Positions 48,156 through 61,800 of a stretch of 64,000 nt of DNA are shown one piece after another. How positions within the stretch are numbered: position 1 is the first letter of the stretch; every line of letters begins with the position of its first letter. The translations under genes and the position numbers were made by a program. The DNA is taken from positions 538,501-602,500 of the forward strand of contig AP031352.1 of NCBI GenBank assembly GCA_037833965.1, in the 5' to 3' direction. The stretch is from Marchantia polymorpha subsp. ruderalis (lineage: Eukaryota; Streptophyta; Marchantiopsida; Marchantiales; Marchantiaceae). The notes below the pieces were generated by a model, which worked only from the letters and a program-made list of their open reading frames with translations, was not told where the DNA came from and did not search any database.

Positions 48156-50974
48156 CTACAACTGCCAGTCAATAGGAAGTTCGCCAGCCTTCTCCAACAA
48201 TTCGTTTGTCTTCGAGAAGTGCCTACAAGTGGAGACTTTGAATAAGTTCTTGTTTGTAAGTAGTTACAGAAAATGCACACTATCATATTCGGACACCGAA
48301 CTCCTCACCTGTTGTTTGCTGCTTTGCCTGAAGATAGTTTTAAGCTTTTTAAACTGTAGGCCGGTGTTGGAATACACGAAAAGTAAAAGAACTTAGATAG
48401 CAAAAAAACACGTTCGAAATATCCCGAAACCTCACCTGCATTTGAAGAATCCTCTGTGTGCAGAGAGGCCTGATGGATGTGCCGCTTTCAACACGTGATG
48501 CTTCTTCGTGTTAATCAACCTGTTAGTAGCAAGTGGAGGTCATTAGTCTTAATTGAAGGAAAATATGAAAGAAGCACAGTTCAAGTTTACGCTGGCAAAC
48601 AACACTGTTAACCTCATGTGATACTGTGAAATAAATGGGTGTTGTTAGAGGACAATACCTTTCTTTATCCTGAGCTGAATTTCCCCACAACAGGAATACC
48701 ACTCCTTCCCGCTTCTGTGAGATTGCTACAATGGCAGCATCGGTGAAGGATTCCCAACCTTTCTTCGCATGTGAATTTGCATTGTGTTCTCGAACTTCAA
48801 CCATACGACCCACAAAAGCCAGTATCAGCCTCAACCAGTGTTTGTAAGGCTTAATGAATCTTCCAAACTTTGCTATTCTTAATTGAAACTACCAAGAAAG
48901 GAAAAAATTCTCAAAGAAAAGTGAAATCAAAGTTTATAGACAAGGTGTAAGACGTCCAAAGATAAGATATCAGGATGGAAGCTTCTTGCTTCCATCCTGA
49001 TATTCAATATTTAAACTCAGAAGTGCCCACATTTGCAGCCGATCTACTGAACTGCTCTGTGGGCTGCGACCGAGCTGCTTGTCATACCTGTAAGCACAGC
49101 ATTCAGCAAGAGAACGCCCTGCATCACGGAGTTGCCTCCTGTTAGATTCAACTCATAACCAACCGCTATAAATAGGGCATTCCTTTCGTTCATTGCCTAC
49201 AAACATTTCTGTTACCTTCGATGTCTTCCAACAAACATCTAACGTTGGTTTGAAAATTTTATGAAGGAGCACCCAGAAAAGAGAGAAGCCCGAGAGTAGT
49301 AAATGAACGTGATCTTGCGGCACAATTATGGGTTGGATTGCAACTTATAATAATATGAAACAAAATTTAACATGGGGCGATTCGATCCATGTTATCAACA
49401 TAGTGACCAAACTTAGGTACCTAAGTGCGACATCCCAAGATAAAACTACTACAGACCAGAAACTTATCACATATTGTTATAAAGCGATTTCTGAACCATA
49501 TAAATGTGTAAATCATCTTACCAATACAAGCATCTACGATGAAAAGAGTAAGTGACTACACAGAGGCAGTGGACCAAAGATCTTCGAGAATCTTATTGTC
49601 CCGGTGCTATGAGCAAAGAGAGAATCATTTCACCCACAACGATAAAGAGAAACAACATAATACTGTCAACACAATACAGTAATTACCTGGTGAGCCCACT
49701 TCTCAAGGTTCCCGTGAGAGGGAAGTGTACACCCGACGTCATCACGAATCTCCTTGAAAATGTTCACTAAACTTGAGGGAACTTTAACTCCATGAGGGAT
49801 GGAAAAACATAAACCCATTGCTTGACGAGGCCCGTGATAAGGATCCTGTCGACGCAACAATTCCAAGGATGGGTTAGTCTTTTCTAGCCTGTCACCATCA
49901 TGGCCTTCCTTTCTCTTGATGTATAAACATTTGATCCACGTTGAAGAATCTAGCAGCAACTCTTTGCGAGATTACCATCTTCATGACTCCATGTGGTATT
50001 ACAGAAACAATAAAACCTAAATTGTAAGGACAATTTTGAAGGGGCTCTCTGGCCGTGACCAGTGTACATACCTGACCGATTATGACGACTTTCACTTTCT
50101 CAAAAGGGCAGGTATTGAAGGCGTTGAATATGAGAGCAGGAGGAGGATAGATGGGTTTGGGTCCATTGACCTCTTGCTGAAGGAATGTGTAAAGCGAGGT
50201 AAATTTGCTGGAAGAAAAGCTCTCCTTAAGAACGTCAAGCCAAGTCTGATCGACGAGAAGATCTCGCAACTCAGGGAAAGACTTACCTTCGCCTGTGTGA
50301 CAGTGGGCATGGATGGATACACACATGTCAGTAAAACTAACAATATTTGAAGAAAAGTATTCCTCTCACTATTTTGATCGACCAGACTTCAAGACATGAC
50401 TCGAATAAGAATCTGAAAACTCGAAGAGGCAGGAAGAATTAACAACGTGCGATGGAGACAAAGAAGCGCCAAAAAGTTGCTACCAGCATGCCTGTACCCT
50501 CATCATGCTGGTATACCTGAAGACATTCTACAAGCAGTGGATTGACAGGTATGTCGTGTACCGTGCCTTACCACGACACTTTTCAACATGATCTTCGCAA
50601 GCTTTCAAGTTTCTCTTTGCTCTTGCAATGCCCTTGTTTAACTCCATTCTCATCCGCTGTTCCTTGGTCAGATTAGACTCTGTCCCTTCACCGGGACTCA
50701 CTACATCCTCTCCCTTCGATCCAGATATCGAAGTTCCGTCTTCTGTCCTGTCTGTCTCAACACCTGCATTACTACCATCAGGCGAGTCTTGAGTTGTGGT
50801 TTCCGTCTTCGCCTTCTTAGAAATACTAACTAAACCAGGTGCTTCATTGTCACCGGGTTCGGCGGTCGTGTCAAAGTTGCTGATGTGTGCTGCATCTAAG
50901 TCTGCGTCCAGTCGTACTCTCTTGGCAGCCTGAAAACATGCGGCAATTGTATTCGTCGGCTTTGGGGTTGTCAT
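48156..50974 (-). CDS. UNG: Uracil-DNA glycosylase (family 1), complete, 7 exons
   Basis: Seven minus-strand exons with GT-AG borders join in frame to 366 aa: 50974-50572, 50292-50072, 49845-49687, 49118-49088 (31 bases), 48794-48659, 48519-48436 and 48222-48156. The enzyme cleaves uracil from DNA to start base-excision repair. Visible motifs: the water-activating loop GQDPYHGP (Asp209), Phe222 in GLCFSIP for uracil stacking, Asn267 in LLLNAVLTV for uracil recognition, NSHAKKGWE, and the minor-groove loop HPSGLS (His331, Leu335). The HPSGLS form and the PIDWQL end are plant-type. The N-terminal [16 protein letters not shown] sits where plants have a PCNA-binding (PIP) motif; here one aromatic position is Cys. 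A disordered linker of about 60-90 aa follows. The start ATG at 50974 places the PIP-like motif at residues 8-19. Confidence 0.95.
48967..49003. repeat. Perfect hairpin in a UNG intron (16 bp arms, 5 nt loop)
   Basis: ATATCAGGATGGAAGC, the loop TTCTT, then the exact reverse complement, within the intron between exons 4 and 5 (48795-49087). Confidence 0.92.
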
Positions 50975-53000
50975 CCTGAACTCCTTGACTCTGCAATCCA
51001 CGGGAGGCACAGATTCAAACGAATTATATCCGCAAATTCTAGACGAAACATTAAACAAATCTGACGACCAAAAGATATGCATATCGCCTATGTAGCTAGC
51101 GCAGGAAAGTCATGTGCAAGAGATCAGCATTCAGCTATAGATTCCAGTACTTGTAAATCGAAGACAATCGTAACCATCTCTGAGATAGCTCGAAACATTA
51201 ATTGGCACACCAAGAAACAACCATGTTCACCCACGAGATGATGTGCGGAGATAAATAACGTTGGAATAGAAATTGAGCTGTATTCTAGCAGAAATCGGTT
51301 TCCAGGACGGATGATTGCGCCCAGCTTCAATCCAGGGACATGGATTGAATATCTCAGGTACGAGTAAGAAAGCTATCAGCGCCAGAGAGACAAGCCTAAG
51401 AGCAAATTCAGATCCTCGATGCCTCCAAAAACCTCGCACTGCCAGCAGAAGAATCCTACAACCGTCTATTGTTCCCACAGATTTCTCTCATAGCATTGAT
51501 AGACAACTATCAAATGGTTTTCAAAAGTCATAACGAAAAACAGAAATCTGTCAGAATAAGGAACTCACGTTACAAGCGAGCACCGAGAGAAGGCAAATTG
51601 AAGGGCATGTAGGTACGCCAGTTTGGAAAAGACTGCACTGAAATTCTTGAAACAACTGCGATGCAGTTCACAGAAACAATCAAACAAAGTCGAATCTGGT
51701 ACAGAAATCTAACGCGCTGCCCAAAGTGTGCAATTTTTCATACTTGCCACATGGGACCCACTCCCGCCTCCACGCTGGCGGAGGCGATGCCAAGTAAGCC
51801 GCTCGCTCTGAGTAATGTGAGCCCTAACTTCACTTTTCCCGCCATTTTCTCTCACGCTCCCACTTTTTTTGGGAACCTGAGAAATCATCAGAGATTGCGT
51901 TGATGCAAATTTCAATTCTTGCAGCCTTTTGTGACTTATATCGGTTTCAACACAGCACAGCACAATTCCCGACTCTCCCTCTCACAATATTTCAAGTCAT
52001 AGATTGGACATGACTTCTTAAGAAGCAAATAAACATATCGTATTTCAGTACATCTCATAGACAAAATGGATCTCCAGCTACTTTATATTAATTGCCGGTT
52101 TTATTTTCAGTAAGACAGGTGGTACCTATCTGCTGTCAGCTCCGGCCGGCCGCCGATACCAAGGTTCTTAAACATCCTGCCTTGTCTGCTCTGCTTATTC
52201 TGATACCCTCTTTGCGTTGACTACCTTGATTTCTGGGAAAACAACACTGTATTTACGTTTCGAAGTTTGACATTTGACTCAAGCGTCACTTTCACTCCAA
52301 CACAATTGAAGCTATGGCGGAATCGACGACATACAAATTCAAGAATCTGAAGTTCTCGCTGACAGCTCATCTTCCGAGGACTGCAAAGGACAGAAATATT
52401 CAACTTGACATGGGAGGAAATAAAGAAAGAGAATTGAACAGATTCCTTTTTCGACTAGAGAGATTACTGGATTCAATAGATACGAATAAAAAATACGCTT
52501 GGAAATGTTCCCATATTTATTCTAATTTCGAGGCATCTCTAATGTAGCCGAGAATGATTTTGTAATACTTAAGTGTCGAATGCGTCATATCTCGTCTTCA
52601 GAGAAAATATTGGAAGTCGGTCGGTGTCGGAAGAAGGAGCAATGCAGAGAAAAGATTGTCGGGTAGCGTCCATAAAACGCAATTACTGTGGATTCTTAAC
52701 ACTTCGAAAAAATCTCGAACTGGGATCAAAGCTGCGTATTGACGTTTCTCCAAAATTTTCAAGCTAATTTGAGGAAGCAAACATCAGGCTTAGAGATCAG
52801 TAAGTCATATAAATGAAAGAGAGAGATGCGAAGACGGGGAGTAGAAAGACGGACCAAGACACTCAGAACCGGAACGTTCATAGACGAAAAAGACATCAAC
52901 ATCAAGACAAGACCAAGGACTAACTCGACAAAATACTTGATCAAATGTGCATAAACGACTGCAGTCAAGACTTCCATAGAGTAGTTTCGGATAACATGAG
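50975..53000. other. Upstream region of UNG and intergenic DNA
   Basis: Holds the presumed 5' UTR and promoter of the minus-strand UNG gene. No other gene is recognised. A 77-codon plus-strand frame at 52314-52547 has no known domain. Confidence 0.45.
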
Positions 53001-56000
53001 TAAACTTTCAATCATTACTCTGAAGTCTATATAAAATTGCGAGCAATGGATAATTTTCTGGTTAAATACAAATTAATGAAGATGAAGAATTATATAAACG
53101 TATGTTGATGACTTGTATTCTTAAATTATTCAAATAAATTATATGAAATGGCAACAATTTTCTCTAGTTCACTCTAGTCATTTTAATTCTTTTCTTAGAT
53201 AAGAAAATATATTAAAATTTTGATTTTAAAAAACGAATATTTCAAATCCATCAATTTGTCATGTGAGATGAGATATTAAGAATTTAGTTTTGAAATTTTA
53301 ATACTAGCATATGTCATTATCTCTTTTTTTTATCAACACATGGACTCCATGCTTCCATCTTGAGTAATTGCTAATTCACCTTGTCTTCTCTGCCCTGAAA
53401 TCTTGACCTTACATTTCTTAGCTGAAGAGTAGAATGATGCGTCAAATCTAGTCAAACTTAAATTTCACAAAGATTTGCTTCAGATTCAAAGATTACATAA
53501 TTTTTTTTGAATATGCTTCACAATTTTTTGCAATAAAATGTTTGTTTAAATTTTTCAAACAAAAAATTACAATCATCGTATTTTTCCATTTGTTTGAAAT
53601 AAATGATTGCAAATGTAATATCAAGATATTTCCATCCTTGACTCAAAGTTACATTCGCTGATCATTGTTAAAATGAAAGATTTAGACCTCAACATCTTAG
53701 ACATATATATACATTATTCGTTGACTTACCTTTTTGAAGGCAAATAATCATCATCTTCATCATATTTGATTGTTATACTAAAGTACTCCCTACTTCAAAA
53801 TACTTATCTCTATACACCAAATTTTGAACTTGGTCTATGCAAAAGATTTTATTTTTTTACACTTATATAAGCAATTTAAAATGTTGAAACATAAAACTAA
53901 ATCATATAACACTGAATAAGCTCAAATCTTAAAACCATGAGATGAAAACTTGTTTACGATTTAATTTTATCACAAGAAAAAGAAAGTAATGCTTCAAGAT
54001 TGAAGAGAATAAAACCCAAAATTAAAATTTTTACGCATTTAAGATATTTTAGAGTCAAAATACACAAGATTAATTTTAATTTTTGGTTTTACTTTAATCT
54101 CATGTATTTATTGCACACGACATGTGTGATATGATGTAGTCAAAATGCACAAATCTATAAATATATTTTTATGTCATGAGCAAAATAATTAGATTCAAAC
54201 AAAAATTGTCTTATTGATTCCATATGATGAATTTCTTCATAATATAACTCTAGCTTAATCAATCCATATGTATTAAATGTAAATCATAAAAAATGTATGA
54301 GACTCATCATCTAAATTAAAATATCAAAAAAATGATTTCAATATTAGGCTTTGACACTTTCATTTTGAAAAATCATCAAAAATAATTTGATGATGATTCC
54401 ATAGTGCTGAATTTTTTACTCTATGGCAAATTTTTTGCCATAATCCAAATAAAAATCTATTACTCCACAATCAATATGGGGCACTTTTGTCAACAAATTC
54501 CTTCATATGATTCACAAATATTGAAGCAGATTCTTCAAACCTCATTTTGAATGTCCAACCTAGCACTACACATGGAATGATAAATTGCAATATGTTGCAT
54601 TTGTATTCCTCCAGTTTGAAAAAATTTGAACAAGTTTTCTTTTTATAACTTCTAAGATTTCTTGAGTGAATTGTTGCATTGCAATTTATAGTTAATATTC
54701 TTCATTAAGCTACTTTGGATTATAAAACTTTACAATTAAACTCTTGTCAACTCTAACATTTAAAAAATACACTTATGTTCAAACTTAGAAGATGAGTAGT
54801 AAACTTACAAAAATTAAAATTTAATCTTATTAAGATAGAATTGGCAAAACTTTGAAAAAAATAGTCCAATAATTAGATGAACCCTAGAGATTATGAAGAA
54901 GATTTACATGTAATAATCTAAGTATAACTATAATTTTATCTTTGCAATCAAAGCAAAACTTCATAAAAATTTGAAATATTATTAAAAATGTATCTTGGAA
55001 ACATTTATGCAAAGAATGAGACTTTAGCAATCCCTCAAAAAAATAAAACTGTTATTGTTAGTGCAGTTTTGAAAATCTAAATGTAAACATCACATCAAAG
55101 ACATACTCACACATTCAAAACTATATCAATTGAAATCATATTTGAAATTCAAGAAGTTTAATTTGCAAGCTTTCTACTTTTAATCTTTGATCTTTTCAAA
55201 ACCTCACAACAATCTTGAAATCAATCAAAACAGGCGCATTTGTGATAAATTACTAGAAAAGTAAAATGAAATTTGCTTTTTCAACATATCTTGATTTTAA
55301 ACTTTCGAGTAGTTCATTCCATCAAGTTTCAAAAACTCTTACTTATTCTTTTCAAATGGTCTAAAGAACATGTTGAAAATACATAAAACCTTGAAAAAAT
55401 TGTTTAAAGAACTTTCATTAGTCCACAACGTTCATCAATGAGAATGAAAAATCAAATTTGGCATACAATGAAATTTGAAAATATATATACTTAGAATACA
55501 CTACTAAGCTTTAATATTAATTTTATAGAGATACAATGTCACAACTTTGAACTGAACATTTATATAAAACTACAAAAGAAAATTTGAAAATATTTATTAC
55601 TTCAAGAAATATTTGTTGCCAATATTCTATCAAATTAATTTTCTTAGGTTGTCTTAGATTAACATAAATGATAAATAGTATCCAAGTGTTCAAAGATACA
55701 AAAGTTGGTAAAGTTATAACTTTAATGTCTCCAAATCAAAAATAAATTATAAAATCTTAAATTGCATTATGTATAACATTAAATTGTAATAGAAGAGTTT
55801 ATTCAAAAATGAAATACAAATTGTGAAGGTGAAAAATTTCTAAAAGTATGTAAAAATTCCTTAGTTAAAATTCTTTTGTCAAGCACAAGATGATAATATT
55901 TAATTTTTGCCATTGATTTCATTTTTAGTGCACTTATAAACCTAAAAAGCACACAAACTGCTACTCTCAACTGATAAATTTACTTTTGATAGTTCATGGG

Positions 56001-58800
56001 TTGTTGATATGACGGATAATTTAACATACACAAAAATTATTGCTCTCACGTAACTCATTTATTTTTCACTTATTTATGATGTTTGATATGTTGATGTTAA
56101 TTAACACACAAACTATTATGCTAATCATATGGATTGATGACATAACAATTATATATAGTATATTATAATCAATTTATCTTCAAAATATCTACTTATACAA
56201 TACAATAAGTGGAATAATGATATCCAAAAATTCTATCTGACTCATAAAACTTTCTTCACAATAGAATACTAACCAAACTTGAAGATTCAAATAGTGATCA
56301 CACAAAAGTTAGTCATTTTATGTTTTTAGAAGTTCAAATCTTCATAGATACACAATTTCTAATCCCTTCAACTTCATTTTGATATTGCATTAATTTCAAA
56401 TTACATTAATTTTATGTGTCAGAAGGTATAAAATTTTAGAGCTTTATGAACATGTTGATTCTACAAAGCATCCAAAATATTGTCAAGATTGAATCATCTA
56501 GTTGTCATCAGTAAGATTTAATACTCCTTCGCCTAAATCACGCTTCATCTCTAAACAAAAGTCAAGATGACATTTGTAATCATCTTATTCTATTAACGGT
56601 GTAAAAACCTAACAACACGACATAAACTTCTCATTCTTCACAAAACAATCAAAGAAACAGAATCAAATCTCCCCTTTGTAAAACCCTTTAGATCCTTTAA
56701 CCTTAACCATTTCTCACAACTCTCTTCTTTCAGCCATTTTCAATAAACATTGTTCATGTTCAGCAACAAATTGTCTTGAAAAAAGTAACATGGTTGGGTT
56801 TTTTGTTTGAACGTGAGATCAAACACACAACCAGTCTAAGGATGACAAATACTATAGCACAAAAATAACAAACCAAGCATTGAACAAGACAAAATGCTTG
56901 CAACAATATTGCAAATTTTACGTTGAGTACTATTGACAAGAGATAAATAACTTGTGCATAAGATCTCAAGTAGTTATTAAGCTTTCAAGACAATTATTTT
57001 ATGTAGAACAAAAAGTGCATTATTGTTAAAATGCATTTTTGACATAAAAAAATATACAAGCTTTACTACGCAAGGACAATTATTTATGTGTGCCAGATCA
57101 CACTTTTGCAAAATGAAAACTTAAATTTTTTGGAGTTCGAAGCAAATAGAAATTAAATATACATGCAAAAACTTCAGATTTACATTATAATACTCAATAT
57201 CTTGGGTTGAATGATATTTTAAAAATCATTGATACATTTATGTGACAAAAAATTTCATGACATGAAAAAAATCAAGTGTCTATTTGAATTTCATAATTGA
57301 TTCAGAGGTTTTTACATAATTAAAAAAATTATACAACATTTTTTCAAAATGATAAGTATTAGTATTAATTTTACATTGATGATTGACAAAAAATAACTTT
57401 GTTATATGAAACATATCACTTTAAAATGATATCACATATGTATGTATATAATGCTTGTAAATCTATTAAATATTTTAAAAATATAGACAGTCTATTAATT
57501 TATTTGTGAAATTGATAATGTGATGTATGTTGTTACACTTTATCAATAATATTTTATATATTTCAGCATATCTAGTAATGATATCATATATGATACTTTT
57601 ATTAAGTAGCAATTTATTTATTATTTATTATTATTAAAAAATCATTTAATAATTTATTTCTAATCATTTCAAATGAAAAAAGGGAAGAATATTTTATTTA
57701 CATATAAATTAAATTATTTTTCATGTATTATTATTAAATCGATGAAGAAATTTCAAGTTTTCTAGAAGTACTAAAATTGTATTAAAATTAATTATATTCG
57801 TTATTTTATTCCAATAATATTTTAAAACTATTTTACATATGAATGTATTTGAATACTTTATTAGTATGTAAGTGAGTCACTGTCGTACATGATATGATCT
57901 TAGGTCAAATATGGTATTGATTCATATACTTAATAGAACGGAGATATCAACTTACTATTAGTTTCATCTGTCTATTGTTTGAGGGATTATTTGTGTAAAC
58001 AAGACGATTAATATTAGCCAAAGTAATAAAAGTACGAGCAGAAGAAAGAATCAGTTAGCAACGGCTAATCTTAACGTAGTCTAAGGTTGAAGAGAAAGAG
58101 AATAACAACTGGATGTACACAAACGACGTTATGTAAAAAAACAACAAAGCTTGAAAAGCATCAAAATGTCAAGCAATCAGCCATGCATACCGCCATTAGA
58201 AACTAGATTGAGATTATATGGGACTCGAAAGAGAGCAAACCACATGAGGATTAATCATTGGCTCAAATTACAACATCTGGCTCCTCACATCTTTTCTTTA
58301 AGGATATGAAGGAGAGCGAGCCGTGATTTTAGTTAATTAATAATCAGATATAAGATGAAGTCCCAAGTACATCATTGATTACACACGAAATGAACGTGCC
58401 GGGGCAAAATAGTTGATTATAGCGGAATGGAAGGATCTACATATGGGGATCTCGGCAAACTGAACATTAGCGTGGGCTATGGTGGAGCCTCCATGGTCAC
58501 CGAATGGAGTAGTATCGATACATTGTAGTCAAGAACATGTGTACATACAGAAGTAGTCAAACCTTTGACTTGGATCAAAGCAGTACGCGAAATTACCGCG
58601 GAAATTTGGATCTTTTATGGGATCGGAACTTGATTACGACCTAGGCAGCAAGTTTAGATGCTTATGCAACCGCAGAGACAAATGGGAGTAAAGTGACCCT
58701 TCATTCTTTGACCAATGCTTTGGGAACACCCGTCTCCTGACTATCATGCCTTTTGAATTTAACTATTTGTATAGCAATGGTATCGAGGTGCTAGCATCTA
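53001..58800. other. AT-rich gene desert
   Basis: Nearly 6 kb of very AT-rich DNA. There is no recognisable exon, tRNA or transposon domain, and hardly any open frame above 60 codons on either strand. GC content recovers from about 57900. Probably very old decayed repeats or heterochromatin. Confidence 0.55.
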
Positions 58801-58881
58801 GTTGATATGGCCGAGTTGGTCTAAGGCGCCAGATTAAGGTTCTGGTCCGAAAGGGCGTGGGTTCGAATCCCACTGTCAACA
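58801..58881 (+). tRNA. tRNA-Leu(AAG)
   Basis: Full cloverleaf. The acceptor stem GTTGATA pairs with TGTCAAC (one T-G pair) and the discriminator is A881. The anticodon stem CCAGA/TCTGG encloses TTAAGGT, giving anticodon AAG at 58836-58838. A long class II variable arm and the T-loop GGTTCGAATCC follow. The D arm holds the A box (TGGCCGAGTTGG) and the T arm the B box (GGTTCGAATCC) for RNA polymerase III. A TTTT terminator lies about 10 bases downstream. No intron. CCA is not encoded, as expected for a nuclear gene. Confidence 0.95.
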
Positions 58882-58889
58882 CCCTAAAT

Positions 58890-61800
58890 ACGTTTTGCCA
58901 CTACTCTAATTATATCAACACTTTGTGTCCCCCGGTTTTTCTTCAACTGATTGTCTGCGATATGCATGATTAGTAGTACTGTACTCCACTCTTCTTTCAA
59001 TGATAGTACCATAAATAGATGTTGTGTGGACGTTGTCAATACCCGTAGTAATGGATGGACGTTGAGTTATTTGCATCTCTATCACGCGGTAAATGATTCA
59101 AAAAGAATGAAAGAGAGAAAGGAGGCATTCGTTTATACTTCATACATATTAGACACATATGTATTTATCCTTGCACACTGTTTATATAAATGGTAAATGG
59201 TTTTATATACCAAAGTGTTTTGTTTATAAAACGGATCTAGTATCGGATTGTAAAAAGCCATATTAACTTTAACGATAGTGAAGATGAAATGTTCCCCAAA
59301 TCGGAAAATATTTGAGACTGAAACACTGTACATTTGATTGTATGAACATTAGAATTATGCGAATCGAGTTTATTCAAGCATTCTATTACAACAATTGTTT
59401 CAAACTTAGTCTCGATTGTAAAATACAATCATTGACTACAAAGAAAGTTTATTGGAAAGAAAAAACTGGAAGGTAGAAATTAAATATGCATGTGATCATC
59501 GCAGAAACTGTAAAAAGTACAAAGCTTTTGCACTTGCCACGCAAATATTATGCAATATGTTCGGCTTTTGAAATTCAAGCTTTTTATTAAATTGACTTAA
59601 TCGAACACATTATTTTTTTTTAAATTGTCTTTTTAAATATGATACCAACATATGATTCCCAACAGATGCTATATTTGATATGAAAGAATTCGATATCATA
59701 TCTCACAAGTAGAAGTATGTATTTGGTGAGAGAAAAAGGGTTGGGCAAAGCTCGGGTTTGTTGAATCTGATTCGGGTAAAATAAGACTTGAATAAGCACC
59801 CGCAGTGGGGTATTAAGACTAGTGACTTGTAAACTTAGAATGATGAGTAACCGTCATGATAGAGTTCCAAGAATGAACTAGCGTTAAAAGCTCTTGTAAG
59901 TGCTTTAGGGCTTAGTAGACCCATCACCGTTGAGGTGGAGAAAGGATTACCATTGAGATGAACAATCTAGACAGTATTGACAAATATAAATTCGAGTATG
60001 TAGATATTTGGATGAAAAAACACTCTCACATTACACTCTCACTCTTTCTTATGACTTATGACCTTCAATTTATGTGGAGCAGTGATCGACAAGAAACAAA
60101 ATACATCTCCAAGTTGCGTGGGGAAGCAATGGATTTCAGAGGATCGAAACGCCTGTGCTTTCAGATTGAAGTGTTGGTGCGCATGCAGAAGTAGTTGGCT
60201 GGAAACTGCGCAGAAGTGAGGTGGATGGAAGCGGCCGGGCTGCTGAAGCCTGGCCAATTCCACCTGTCGAAACTGCTTAATTATACCGACGAGAACCACA
60301 TACGAACCCGATGCTAAACCCTGAGCTGAACGGCTACGACGGATTAGGTGGACAAATAGCGTTCAGGGAAATGGCAACCAAATGAACTCTCCGACGTCAT
60401 TGGTCAGCGAAAAACAGAGATGTAGCTCCGTCGGGTGTTGGCCGCGTCCCTGCTAGGATCTCGAACACGCAGTTAAGTAAACTAGGTCGTAGTCCGGCGA
60501 CGCATCGATAAGCAGAGTGACATCAGTGCTTTCGACACCTTCGTGACAAGCGTGGATATTCATTTATATTACGATCTACAGAGACCAAATCTCAGTTATT
60601 TGTCTCGCAGTACACAAGGTAATGAAATTGTACTATACCAGGGCGGCTGCGAATTCTCTTTCCCCGGCGTTGCGCCATTCAGCTCGCAAGCTGATTTCTA
60701 TTAGGAGTGCGTCCTTCATTCCTACCTGCAACCCACCACATGTAGGTGGAAGCGCGAGCGATTTGGACATTCGCTCAGGTCCTCCTGTATACTTTCCTCT
60801 GTCAGATTTTGACCCGCACGTAGTATTATGAAAAGGATGAATGTGACGCTTGCTGTGGCGCACTCTGTTCTAGTGTGCAGTGTATCCATCATTATGAAAT
60901 TGATAACCCCAATAAACTGGTATTTCAGAGAAGGTGAGACTCATGATTACCCTCCAGAAATTTGCTGCAGACAAGGAGAAAAAGCTTCGTGGCAAAACCG
61001 TGATTTGGTGTTTGGCAAACAATTCCGGGTAATGGATGGCCTCTGAGGTGGTGGTTTACATCTCTTGTTCATTTTGCTGTTCCGCGTTAGCAATGTTGTA
61101 AATTTATTTCAAAGTAAAACACCGAGTGTGCATGGGTTAAAAGCGTTACAACGACAAGCACATTCTGCAGAAACACATTCACTCCATTTACAATATGTTG
61201 ATTGTCACGTAGATTTGTAAAACTAATCTCCTGCTAGTCCTCCCTCCTCTTACGTGGCGATTTAGCACAAGAGCACTTCGTGGAGAGGTAAGTAGATGAC
61301 AGCATATTGTGGACATACACCTCATCATGCAAGTCATTCGTGATTGCCAGTGCCAGACACCTCACGCTCATTGCAGTATGCAGTATACTGCACATCAGGC
61401 ATACGGTATGCCTGATTGAAGTATGCCGCATACCTCAACTTATACGTACATTAGCTGTACAAAATGCATACATTCCTCGTTGAGGGGCAGTTAGAGCCAG
61501 TCAAGAAACTCCTAAGACGGAGGGAAAATCTAAGCACTGAATGCGATTACTACTAATCCAATACAATCGATAGGAAATTGCAACTCTCGACTAGAATCAG
61601 TTCTCCACATACTCTCTCGTACCGCTACAGGCTACATCATAACAGTCCTACTGATAAGGGTTCAATAGTATCTCTTCTGCAGTATTCATAATTCATCGGC
61701 TATAACTTTCAATTGCCACTGGTTGCCAACATTGCCTTTACTAAGCCATCGTTTGAACGGACAATGAATGCATCAACAGCTCAAGGTCGTCAAGAGGCGA

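Noticed and set aside
52314-52547. 77-codon plus-strand frame MAESTTYKFKNLKF...
   Set aside because: No recognised family, no splice partner, and length within chance expectation. Left unannotated as a gene.
60440-60500. String resembling 5S rRNA (GATCTCGAACACGCAGTTAAG)
   Set aside because: Only about 20 bases resemble the 5S loop region. The rest of the 5S fold and the internal control boxes are not recognisable, so it is not a gene and is too short to call a 5S-derived SINE.
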